35,081 nt of DNA, from positions 1 to 35,081 of the IMG/VR virus record IMGVR_UViG_3300043469_002107. One strand, 5' to 3'. Source of the DNA: a virus. A program made the position numbers and the translations under genes. Below are positions 1 through 6,103 of this stretch, one piece after another. Positions within the stretch are counted from its first letter, which is position 1. Each line of letters starts with the position of its first letter. The notes beneath the pieces were generated by a model. It was not told the origin of the DNA. It worked only from the letters and a program-made list of their open reading frames with translations, and made no database searches.

Positions 1-10
1 GTGGTCGTCT

Positions 11-29
11 CTGAGCTTAGACGTTAGGC
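11..29 (+). other. attC-like core site (integron cassette boundary)
   Basis: The sequence CTTAGACGTTAGGC ends with the 7-base core GTTAGGC at 23-29, which fits the integron attC consensus GTTRRRY. The preceding TTAGAC resembles the left half of the L'/R' simple site. A start codon follows 16 bases later, as is usual for cassette genes. Only the 3' end of a possible attC is inside the window, so the full folded site cannot be judged. A chance match is possible. Confidence 0.4.
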
Positions 30-44
30 AAAATAATACCCACT

Positions 45-374
45 ATGCCAATGCCCAAAGAACAAATTGAAGCAGTGACCGCACTGATGAACTTAGTTGC
101 CGCATCACTTGGTATCGGACTCGTATTTATTTCAGCCAAAAAGACTATCGAGTTCAGCAAAAGTGAGGCCGTAGTCAAAAATACTATTAAGGCCAGAATG
201 CATTTCTGGTTGTTTGAAGGTGTAACGCTAATTTCGGCGCTTACTTTTTTAGGAGTCATTGTTTATGGTGCCCCAGAGGCACCTTTAGTTATCGTGCTTG
301 GTGAATACCTTGCAAAGCAGCTTACGGCCCGGAGGGGTGGCGATGTATTGGGAGTAGAACGGCTCCGCCTCTAG
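45..374 (+). CDS. Small membrane protein, cassette-like, 3' end probably fused to phage DNA
   Basis: I do not recognise a family. The 109-residue product has two hydrophobic stretches, about residues 14-32 and 61-77, separated by a charged segment, so it is probably a small inner-membrane protein. It starts just after the GTTAGGC core at 23-29, as integron cassette genes do, and is clearly more AT-rich than everything to its right. The last 20 or so residues (QLTARRGGDVLGVERLRL) lie over GC-rich sequence that belongs to a minus-strand phage gene, so the natural C-terminus is probably lost. There is no clear ribosome-binding site. The opposite strand also has an 80-codon open frame here, but it lacks the cassette context. 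Confidence 0.35.
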   Translation: MPMPKEQIEAVTALMNLVAASLGIGLVFISAKKTIEFSKSEAVVKNTIKARMHFWLFEGVTLISALTFLGVIVYGAPEAPLVIVLGEYLAKQLTARRGGDVLGVERLRL

Positions 375-515
375 CATCTGTTCGCCGATGGCGATTAACT
401 CGTCGTCTTCGCTGCGGGCCTTGGGCGCGGGCTTGCGCTTGGTGAACTTAGGCCAAAAGCCCCACACTAGGGCAATGGCTCATGCCACCAATATGATGAG
501 GTCGGGTGTGCTCAT
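285..515 (-). pseudogene. Small single-pass membrane protein broken by an in-frame TGA
   Basis: The start codon at 515 overlaps the stop of the upstream gene (ATGA), the usual coupling in this operon. Reading gives MSTPDLIILVA, then TGA at 482-480, then AIALVWGFWPKF and a charged tail rich in Lys, Arg, Asp and Glu. Reading the TGA as TGG (Trp) would restore one continuous protein of about 75 residues with an N-terminal membrane segment. The other genes here use TGA as a normal stop, so a recoded code is unlikely. A nonsense mutation or a sequencing error is more probable. The 3' end (after about residue 65) runs into the AT-rich left-edge sequence, so the natural end may also be missing. Confidence 0.5.
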
Positions 516-856
516 CGGTACATGTATCCTTGGAGGGCTTCATTCTCCCTCTTCAATCCGTCTAGCTCGCTTTGCAGCCGTGCGTTCTGCGCCCGCTCCT
601 CTGCCATTTGCCGTTCAGCCGCCTCGAACTTGTGCCTCCATAACTCCGATACGTCGCGGAATTGGAGGAGTTTGGCGTTCTCGCTCTTAAGCCACTCCAC
701 CTTATCGGCATAAGCCCGAGAGCATACGCCCCCGAGTATCCACAGGCCGCGATAGCCGTTTACCTCCATCCACACGCGCACCGACTCGGCGGCGTCTCTG
801 ATGTGCTCGGGAGGGAGCAAGTCGCTTAGGTTCTGGCATGTTGGTGTCTCGCTCAC
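512..856 (-). CDS. Phage protein with C-terminal coiled coil
   Basis: This 114-residue protein has no family I can name. Residues 1-55 are mixed, with a short hydrophobic patch (RGLWILGGVCSRAYA). Residues 56-110 are a heptad-like run (SENAKLLQFRDVSELWRHK, then QMAEERAQNARLQSEL and LKRENEALQG) that predicts a coiled coil and so oligomerisation. The start is GTG at 856-854, which overlaps the stop of the upstream DUF3310 gene (GTGA) and has a purine-rich AGGGAAAGG before it. It belongs to the leftward early operon. Function is unknown. Confidence 0.8.
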   Translation of the reverse strand: MSETPTCQNLSDLLPPEHIRDAAESVRVWMEVNGYRGLWILGGVCSRAYADKVEWLKSENAKLLQFRDVSELWRHKFEAAERQMAEERAQNARLQSELDGLKRENEALQGYMYR

Positions 857-1086
857 TTGGCGGCCTTTCCCTGATCCAAGTTGAGCTTCCGGCGCTCGAT
901 CTCGTCCTTAATGTAAAACGCAGCCTTCTCTAAATCTTGGATCGCGTTATCTTTAAGGTCGGCACGCCAGATATATTTCATGGCATTTCCGAGGTTAAAC
1001 CCCATGTGCCGGGTGATGGTGATGCACTCCACGCCGCTCGGGTGGTTTGTGTAGTGCTTCGGGTGATTTACGGGATCGTGGCTCAT
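853..1086 (-). CDS. DUF3310 family protein
   Basis: The 77-residue protein begins MSHDPVNHPKHYT and contains ECITITRHMGFNLGNAMKYI followed by DNAIQDLEKAAFYIKDEI. This is the DUF3310 signature: an N-terminal NHPxHY motif, then the I(T)xHMxFxxGNAxKYxxR helix and a terminal helix. The family is common in phage replication modules, where it is often labelled a nucleotide-kinase-like protein, but its role is not settled. The start at 1086 is favoured over an upstream one because a strong ribosome-binding site (AAGGAGGT, 6 bases away) precedes it and its ATG overlaps the previous stop (ATGA). Confidence 0.88.
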   Translation of the reverse strand: MSHDPVNHPKHYTNHPSGVECITITRHMGFNLGNAMKYIWRADLKDNAIQDLEKAAFYIKDEIERRKLNLDQGKAAK

Positions 1087-1283
1087 GCGGCGACCTCCTT
1101 CATCTCGGCGAAAAGCTCGCTGTGCTTGCGGCGAATGTCGTCGGGCAGGATGCCACGCTTGAAACACAGGGTCTCGACGTGGTTTTTACCGCGCATAGCC
1201 GCAATGAGTTGAGCATCGGCGGCGGCGAGTAGTCCGGCCATGGTTTCCGTGCTTACGATTGGTGTTAGGTTAGTTGCTGTCAT
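1083..1283 (-). CDS. Small hypothetical phage protein
   Basis: The 66-residue product (MTATNLTPIVSTETMAGLLA...) is soluble, rich in Ala, Glu and Lys and probably helical. I do not recognise it. The ATG at 1283 lies inside the last codons of the DnaB gene (14-base overlap), and the stop overlaps the DUF3310 start, so it is embedded in the replication operon. A longer reading of the same frame would extend deep into the helicase gene and is unlikely. Confidence 0.7.
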   Translation of the reverse strand: MTATNLTPIVSTETMAGLLAAADAQLIAAMRGKNHVETLCFKRGILPDDIRRKHSELFAEMKEVAA

Positions 1284-2565
1284 GGCTTTGATTGAGTGGT
1301 GAGAATTTGAAACAGGGGCGGTCGAAGTGTAGGAGGGTGCCGACGCTCGCCGGTCCGGCGCGGCACTTGTCTTGCAGGAGAACGATGGTGTTCTCGTTGG
1401 GTACGCCCTCCCCGTCGTCGATCTTCTGGAAAAGCAGCCAAATGCGGTCGGCGTCCTGCTCGATGGCACCCGATTCGCGCAGGTCACTCTTACGGGGCGG
1501 GCGATTCTCCTTCTCGCTCTCGCGGTTGAGCTGGCAGAGCACCAGCACGGGGCACCCGATGCGCTTGGGCATGAGCTTTAACCGGCGCGACATTTGCGCC
1601 ACCTGTTGCTCGCGGGGTGACTTCTTCATGTCGGGCGACACCTCGATAAGCTGGAGATAGTCGATCACCACCAGCCCGAGCCCGCCCTTGTCGGCGGCGA
1701 GTAGCCGGCACCGGGCTTCGATCTCCTCCACGGTGACGTAGGGATCTTCAAACACCTTCATCGTGGGGATTCCACGGATTGCCTCGATGGCCTTGATGCG
1801 TGCATTGATCTCGGTAGGGTGCGAACCCACCCCATCGCGACCGGCTTCATGGACCGCCAGCCGTGCGACGAGTTCGATTCCTGCCATTTCTAGGCTGAAA
1901 ATCGCAACGGTGGCAGTCTTAGCCACCTCGCGGGCCATTTGCAGCGCCAGGGCGGTTTTCCCTGCGCCTGGACGGCCAGCCAATGCAATCATCTCGTGCG
2001 AACGGACCGGACTGGCCTTGGCGTCCCATGTCGGCAACCCGAGCGAAACCGTGCGGACCGCAGCCGGGTTTCGTTGCTCTGCGATGTAGGAATCACAGAG
2101 CTGGGCGAAGGTGGCGGTCTGCTTTTCAGCAGTCAGGGCAGAGATTTCCGTGAGCTTGGGGCTGATTACCGACCAAACGCTTTCCCAATCGCAGGCATCA
2201 GCCTCTTTGACCTCGGCCAAGGTTTCGATTAGCAGCGCCATTGCTCGGTCCGACTTGGACAGGGCCATTACGTTGTCCACCAGCTTGACGCGCTTGTACG
2301 TCGTGACCTCCAGCGATTCAATCGCCATGAGTTCGGACGGGCTACCGGCGCCAGCGAACGCGGACGCCATGACCGTTTCAATCGGCGGGGTATCAGGCGC
2401 GGAGTTGGCGGCGGATACGCAGGAGAGGAAGATTGCCCGGTTGGCCGGATCTCCGAAATGCTCGGCCTTGAGCCCGGAGGCGATGGCGGCGAGCACCTCG
2501 CTGGAATCTTTGAAAAGGCAGGACAGGGCGCGGCGCTCGATTTCGGTGCGAAGGGGGGTGTTCAT
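1270..2565 (-). CDS. dnaB: DnaB-type replicative helicase
   Basis: The protein (431 residues) is a hexameric replicative helicase that unwinds DNA ahead of the phage replication fork. An N-terminal helical domain (about residues 1-140) precedes a RecA-like ATPase. The Walker A motif GRPGAGKT is at 197-204, the SLEM motif at 224-227 and the Walker B segment VVIDYLQLI at 299-307. Near the end are LCQLNRESE and SGAIEQDADRIW, typical of DnaB motifs H3 and H4. Length is close to the usual 430-470. The ATG at 2565 was chosen because it aligns with the normal DnaB N-terminus and overlaps the stop of the upstream organiser gene. Lying next to that gene implies helicase loading by a phage protein. Confidence 0.95.
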   Translation of the reverse strand: MNTPLRTEIERRALSCLFKDSSEVLAAIASGLKAEHFGDPANRAIFLSCVSAANSAPDTPPIETVMASAFAGAGSPSELMAIESLEVTTYKRVKLVDNVMALSKSDRAMALLIETLAEVKEADACDWESVWSVISPKLTEISALTAEKQTATFAQLCDSYIAEQRNPAAVRTVSLGLPTWDAKASPVRSHEMIALAGRPGAGKTALALQMAREVAKTATVAIFSLEMAGIELVARLAVHEAGRDGVGSHPTEINARIKAIEAIRGIPTMKVFEDPYVTVEEIEARCRLLAADKGGLGLVVIDYLQLIEVSPDMKKSPREQQVAQMSRRLKLMPKRIGCPVLVLCQLNRESEKENRPPRKSDLRESGAIEQDADRIWLLFQKIDDGEGVPNENTIVLLQDKCRAGPASVGTLLHFDRPCFKFSPLNQSHDSN

Positions 2566-3389
2566 ACGAATATAATTGGTTGAGTGCGTTGAAACGCAGC
2601 GGGTTTTGGTTTCTTGGCCCATGCCTTCGCTCGGTCTATTTCGCCGTTCCAGTTGTTCAGCAGTTGCTCAAGCGCCTTGCGTGAAAAGGTCTCCTTTTGC
2701 GGGGCGGCGTAGAACGCTTCGAGGACAAGCCAATCGTCCTCCGTGGTGGCCTTGATCGCAGCAGATGCACCGGAGAACGCTTTACGTTCCTTCGGGGTCA
2801 GAGGGGTATCGGGCCTACGCCCCATGATCTTCTCGGCGCGGAGTTGCAGCGGCCCCTTGGCCTTGGGATCGGACTTGGCCTGCTCATTGGCCGGGGCTGG
2901 TTGGGCCTGTTCCGATTTTTGCTTAGACCCCTCCACATCCCCCGCAGGGGGTAAGGGGGTTTCTGTATTCCTTTCTCCTTCCCCTTCCATTCCATTCCCT
3001 TCCGCTTTCGGAGAAATAACCAACGTTGGTTCCTCCTTGGTTTCAGTTTTGGAACCAGTCTTGGGCCTACCTCCGGTTTTCCCGTTTAACCTAGCAGTCT
3101 CGCGCTTGTGTATGACCTCGGACTCCTTTTCTTTCGGATAACCCCACACAATAAGGCTTTCCCCATTCCATGAATAAAGGCGGCAGTCGCCGGAAACCTC
3201 CCTGAGTGTCACTCGGGCGAGCTGTTGCCATTGGCGATCCTTCCATGATTTGCAGCCAGAAATGGTTCCGCCATTCTCCTGTCCGATGCAGTAGCGAAGC
3301 AGTGAGAGCCATGTCCCGCGCTCTTTTGTGTCACTTCCAACGAACTCGGGGGAGTCCATTGTCGAGGCGTGTATGTTAAGCCACTCCAT
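2562..3389 (-). CDS. Putative replisome organiser / helicase loader
   Basis: This 275-residue protein sits directly upstream of DnaB and overlaps its start, the usual place for a phage replication initiator or helicase loader. Residues 1-110 resemble the winged-helix N-terminus of phage replication proteins (MEWLNIHASTMDSP..., then RGTWLSLLRYCIGQENGG). Residues 110-190 are a low-complexity, charged, proline-rich linker. The C-terminal 85 residues form a small helical domain (LTPKERKAFSGASAAI..., EQLLNNWNGEIDRAKAWA) that could bind the helicase. I see no ATP-binding motif, so it is not a DnaC-type AAA+ loader. The function is inferred from architecture and context. The linker-coding DNA contains repeats that may mark an origin. 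Confidence 0.65.
   Translation of the reverse strand: MEWLNIHASTMDSPEFVGSDTKERGTWLSLLRYCIGQENGGTISGCKSWKDRQWQQLARVTLREVSGDCRLYSWNGESLIVWGYPKEKESEVIHKRETARLNGKTGGRPKTGSKTETKEEPTLVISPKAEGNGMEGEGERNTETPLPPAGDVEGSKQKSEQAQPAPANEQAKSDPKAKGPLQLRAEKIMGRRPDTPLTPKERKAFSGASAAIKATTEDDWLVLEAFYAAPQKETFSRKALEQLLNNWNGEIDRAKAWAKKPKPAAFQRTQPIIFV
2939..3010. other. Candidate replication origin inside the organiser gene
   Basis: The plus strand shows a GC hairpin, CCCCC-gca-GGGGG (2939-2951), then about 45 bases almost wholly pyrimidine (2961-3006). On the minus strand this is a purine run with repeated GGAAT/GGAAG units. Phage origins often lie inside the initiator gene, as in lambda O. Skewed purine tracts also arise from coding Glu/Gly/Lys-rich linkers, so this is only a candidate. 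Confidence 0.25.
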
Positions 3390-3523
3390 TATGCGCTCCC
3401 CTTTTCGGAAAAAGTAAACCCGCCGCCCGCACGGCGTGATGTGGCCCCCAATGGAAAGGGCGCGGATATGCGGACGGCAGGTAAGTGGTGTGTATCCATT
3501 GAATCTTGGTCGCGGTTAGACAT
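3389..3523 (-). CDS. Small hypothetical protein linking nuclease and organiser genes
   Basis: A 44-codon frame fills exactly the gap between two larger genes. Its ATG at 3523 lies in the end of the nuclease gene (8-base overlap, ATGTCTAA), and its TAA overlaps the next ATG as TAATG. The peptide starts MSNRDQDSMDTHHLPAVR and ends AGGGFTFSEKGSA. No family is recognised. The double overlap matches the tight coupling in the rest of the operon and is the main reason to accept it. No clear ribosome-binding site is seen. Confidence 0.5.
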   Translation of the reverse strand: MSNRDQDSMDTHHLPAVRISAPFPLGATSRRAGGGFTFSEKGSA

Positions 3524-4784
3524 CACTCTTCCCCTCGACGTTATGACTGTTGGGTAAAGAGGCCCCTTGAGTCAAGACTGGTGCAACGGAATTGCCCAAC
3601 GCGCAGCGAATCATGGACTCGGCGTTTTTATCGCGCACCATCTTAAAGTACGCTTCGCCCTCGGCGTATATGCCGGCCCCGGAGAGGAGCTTTTTGACAC
3701 GGGTAGAGGCGGCAGTATCCCCCAGCTTGTGCGCCTTGCCGTAGGCTTTGGCTAGGCCGGTGACGGAGAGGGTTATCGCTTGGTCAAGGATCTCGTCGGG
3801 CACGCCAGCCTCGCGCATGACGTTCAGCGCGGCGCGGACACTGGTAAAGGTGCCCTTCCCTCGCCCATTCTGCTTATTGAACCCAGTGGGCATCATTCCG
3901 CGCTCCATCATGCCCTTGGCGACAAACTCGACGCCACCGCCCCACGGCTCGATAAACGATTTCCAGACGAAGAGGGCAGCGCCCAGCACAGCCGGATCGT
4001 TGAGCATTTCGCTGGAGTGCAGGCGCGGCAGCTTGAGAGGCCAATCCTCGCGGCGCTCCACGATTTCGGCTACCTGAACGGTGATGGCCTCGCAGCCGGC
4101 TTTATTGGCGCACCAACCGCAAAACTGGCAGGCGCGGGGGCGGCGGTGAGGGTCGGCACGCTTGGCAAGGATGCCGTAGGCCACAGCTTCGGCGGTGTCC
4201 ATGTCGATGACGTAGCTTTGCACACGGCGCGACCGGCCATATACGGTGTAGGCACGCCCTACCCGGTGCCCGCTGGCGATGAGCTTGGGCAGCAGGTAGC
4301 CGACCAACTGCGCAAAATAATCGCGGACTAAGCCAAACTTGGCATCAAAGATTATTGTCGGGCCGGCCTCCACATCGGCGGTGCCGAAGTAAAGGATCTC
4401 GAACGACTCGCCCTTAAACATGGTAACGCGCTGTTCAACGCGCAGCTCGTGCTGCTGATAGCCCAGCCCCTCGGCTATTTCATTGATCTTGGTGGCGACC
4501 CAACGCACGTCGTCGGCCTGCTTCTCGGTGATGAGAGCGAAGGCGGCGGCTCGGGCGGCGGCGTCCGGCATGTAGATCGAGGCGAGCGCAGCGTGTTGCA
4601 GGGTGCCGAGGGCTTTCGCTTCGGCTCCGGTGTCCTCGGCTTCGGCTAGGAGTTCGGCGTCAATGTCCTCGATGGATTTGCCGGTGCCCTCAAAGCAAGG
4701 GCAGTCGGACCACATCGGCCAGTTAGACGGGCCGAGAGGATGGTGAGCGGACGGAGCGGGAGGCTTGGTGAGAGTGGTGGTCAT
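3516..4784 (-). CDS. PD-(D/E)XK nuclease of the RecB/Cas4-like type, DUF2800-like
   Basis: This 422-residue protein is probably an exonuclease that resects DNA ends for phage recombination. His64 lies in GTLQH. The core reads GTADV (Asp137), IIFDAKFG (Asp147, Lys149) and AQLVGY (Gln159), which fits the RecB-family order. The cysteines match an iron-sulfur nuclease: Cys28 or Cys30 near the start (SDCPCFEG), then Cys222-x2-Cys225-x5-Cys231 in ACQFCGWCANKAGCEA. This is the pattern of Cas4 and AddB. Residues 240-422 form a C-terminal helical region typical of DUF2800-like phage proteins. The ATG at 4784 overlaps the previous stop (ATGA). It pairs logically with the annealing protein at 9619-10560. 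Confidence 0.8.
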   Translation of the reverse strand: MTTTLTKPPAPSAHHPLGPSNWPMWSDCPCFEGTGKSIEDIDAELLAEAEDTGAEAKALGTLQHAALASIYMPDAAARAAAFALITEKQADDVRWVATKINEIAEGLGYQQHELRVEQRVTMFKGESFEILYFGTADVEAGPTIIFDAKFGLVRDYFAQLVGYLLPKLIASGHRVGRAYTVYGRSRRVQSYVIDMDTAEAVAYGILAKRADPHRRPRACQFCGWCANKAGCEAITVQVAEIVERREDWPLKLPRLHSSEMLNDPAVLGAALFVWKSFIEPWGGGVEFVAKGMMERGMMPTGFNKQNGRGKGTFTSVRAALNVMREAGVPDEILDQAITLSVTGLAKAYGKAHKLGDTAASTRVKKLLSGAGIYAEGEAYFKMVRDKNAESMIRCALGNSVAPVLTQGASLPNSHNVEGKSDV

Positions 4785-5191
4785 GGGAGAATTGCGGGGT
4801 TTTCGAGGGGATGCCAGCCATAGGCGGGCGGTTGATGGAGGAGGAATAAATGGCGCATGTTGGCCACGTTCACTAAGCACTCGTCGGGCGGGTAGCACTC
4901 GACGGCCCAAAGGTAGTCATAGCCGGCCTCGGACTTGAGTCGTTGCAGTTCGTCCCAGGTGATACCGTCCTTCCAGCCACCTTGGGCGTTGAGCGCCGTG
5001 CGGCAGACGGTCAGGCGGAGGTAGCATTTATCCTGATAGACGCACAGCAGGAAGTCCTTGGATCGAAAGACGGCGATGGGTGTCGCCTTCTGGTCGTGGG
5101 GCCATTCCGAGATGGGCACCTGAACCAAGGCGGAACCGTATTCCTTGTTCTTATTGCGCAGGTAGATGCGCTTGGCCTTGAGGTCGTTCAT
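4781..5191 (-). CDS. DUF7694-like phage protein
   Basis: The 136-residue protein carries WKDGITWDELQRLKSEAG followed by AVECYPPDECLVNVANMRHL. This is the conserved half of a widespread phage family that I believe is DUF7694 (name from memory). The N-terminal 60 residues form a likely beta-rich part (PIAVFRSKDFLLCVYQDK). Its function is unknown. Members often sit in early operons beside replication and recombination genes, as here. Both ends overlap neighbouring genes by 4 bases. Confidence 0.75.
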   Translation of the reverse strand: MNDLKAKRIYLRNKNKEYGSALVQVPISEWPHDQKATPIAVFRSKDFLLCVYQDKCYLRLTVCRTALNAQGGWKDGITWDELQRLKSEAGYDYLWAVECYPPDECLVNVANMRHLFLLHQPPAYGWHPLENPAILP

Positions 5192-5454
5192 TTGACGGGT
5201 TCCCCCAGCTTCGACTTCGGGGTTGGGCTTGGCGCGGGGCTGTAATTACCCTTGGCCAATGCGGGAATACCGGCCTCGTCGCGCCAGTAGATCACCAATG
5301 GCTCAGGGACTTCCAGAAACCGGTAAACCCAGCCGCACGAGTGTTTTTTGCGAAGGAGGGCGAGCACTTCGCGCTTTTTGTGGGCGTGCGTGGCGATCAT
5401 CTTTGCGCCCGGAATGCGTTTCGTTGAACCCACTCGGATTGATACTTTGCTCAT
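5188..5454 (-). CDS. Small hypothetical phage protein
   Basis: The 88-residue product starts MSKVSIRVGSTKRIPGAKM and contains a basic segment (HAHKKREVLALLRKK) and VIYWRDEAGIPA, with a proline-rich tail. I do not recognise the family; the basic charge would suit nucleic-acid binding. The ATG at 5454 is supported by the ribosome-binding site AAGGAGGG 6 bases upstream and by the ATGA overlap with the ASCH gene. Confidence 0.7.
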   Translation of the reverse strand: MSKVSIRVGSTKRIPGAKMIATHAHKKREVLALLRKKHSCGWVYRFLEVPEPLVIYWRDEAGIPALAKGNYSPAPSPTPKSKLGEPVK

Positions 5455-5768
5455 GGCTCGCCCTCCTTCACTGCAAGGATCTCGATGCGGATGCAGGCGG
5501 CGGGGCCGCACTTGTCGCCATAACAGGCGTGCCAGCCGGGGATGTTCGCCACGTCCTTATCGCTGCGGTAGCCGGTGATGACGCCCTTGGCCCGGTGCCG
5601 GGTTCCATAGCCACGGGAAAGCAGCACCTTGCGACCGACCGGGCATGTCTTCGGGTTCCATTTCGGCCCCTCGATGCGGTACTCCTCCTGCTTGGTCCCC
5701 GCGATGAACTGGTCGTAGAACTCGCCATTGAGCGGGATAAATAGCGGCGACATTTCGGCGGGGCTCAT
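5451..5768 (-). CDS. ASCH-domain-like phage protein
   Basis: The 105-residue protein reads SPLFIPLNGEFYDQFIAGTK, QEEYRIEGPKWN, then VGRKVLLSRGYG and HRAKGVITGYR. This matches the ASCH fold: an N-terminal strand, the GxKxxExR-type helix turn, and a basic GRKVLL...KGVI barrel segment. ASCH domains are RNA-binding or modified-nucleotide-binding relatives of PUA domains; some act on N4-acetylcytidine. The substrate here is unknown. The ATG at 5768 follows a clear AAGGAGGG. It lies close to the methyltransferase, so a link to modified bases is possible but unproven. Confidence 0.75.
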   Translation of the reverse strand: MSPAEMSPLFIPLNGEFYDQFIAGTKQEEYRIEGPKWNPKTCPVGRKVLLSRGYGTRHRAKGVITGYRSDKDVANIPGWHACYGDKCGPAACIRIEILAVKEGEP

Positions 5769-6103
5769 TTCTTGCCCTCCTTCGCATTCTGCCAGCCCTC
5801 GCGGATCTCCTTCGACGGCTTGGCGCTGCCAGTTAGCAGCAGGTCCATCTTGTCGCCGGCAGCGATCAGGGCGGAAACCCGAGCAAGCATCTGATTGTAG
5901 TTCTCCTCGTGTGCGTCGGCCCGTGAACGCTGGCGAAAGAACTCGGTGCGGTAGCCGGCCAGCTCCGTGATCTTGGCGTCCGTGGCGGCGTCGTGCTCGG
6001 CGAGGAGATTCGCCACATGCGGAAACATGAAGGGATACTTTTCGCATATCGCCTCAGTTAAGGCCAGCCGTCGGGAGATGGCCTGTGATAGTTCTTCACT
6101 CAT
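5765..6103 (-). CDS. Hypothetical helical phage protein
   Basis: The 112-residue protein (MSEELSQAISRRLALTEAIC...) is hydrophilic and mainly helical, with regions such as LLAEHDAATDAKITELAG and NYNQMLARVSALI. No family is recognised. Its ATG at 6103 lies inside the end of the methyltransferase gene (8-base overlap), and its stop overlaps the ASCH start, so the three are co-translated. It could be a small partner protein of either neighbour, but nothing in the sequence shows this. Confidence 0.7.
   Translation of the reverse strand: MSEELSQAISRRLALTEAICEKYPFMFPHVANLLAEHDAATDAKITELAGYRTEFFRQRSRADAHEENYNQMLARVSALIAAGDKMDLLLTGSAKPSKEIREGWQNAKEGKK

Noticed and set aside
17-259. 80-codon hydrophobic frame on the minus strand
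   Set aside because: It overlaps the plus-strand membrane gene that has cassette context (core site then ATG). The hydrophobic residues in both frames arise from the same AT-rich DNA; the plus frame is the better choice.
3780-4331. 183-codon plus-strand frame opposite the nuclease gene
   Set aside because: It is a shadow of GC-rich codon structure. The minus strand carries a clear nuclease with catalytic motifs and cysteines.
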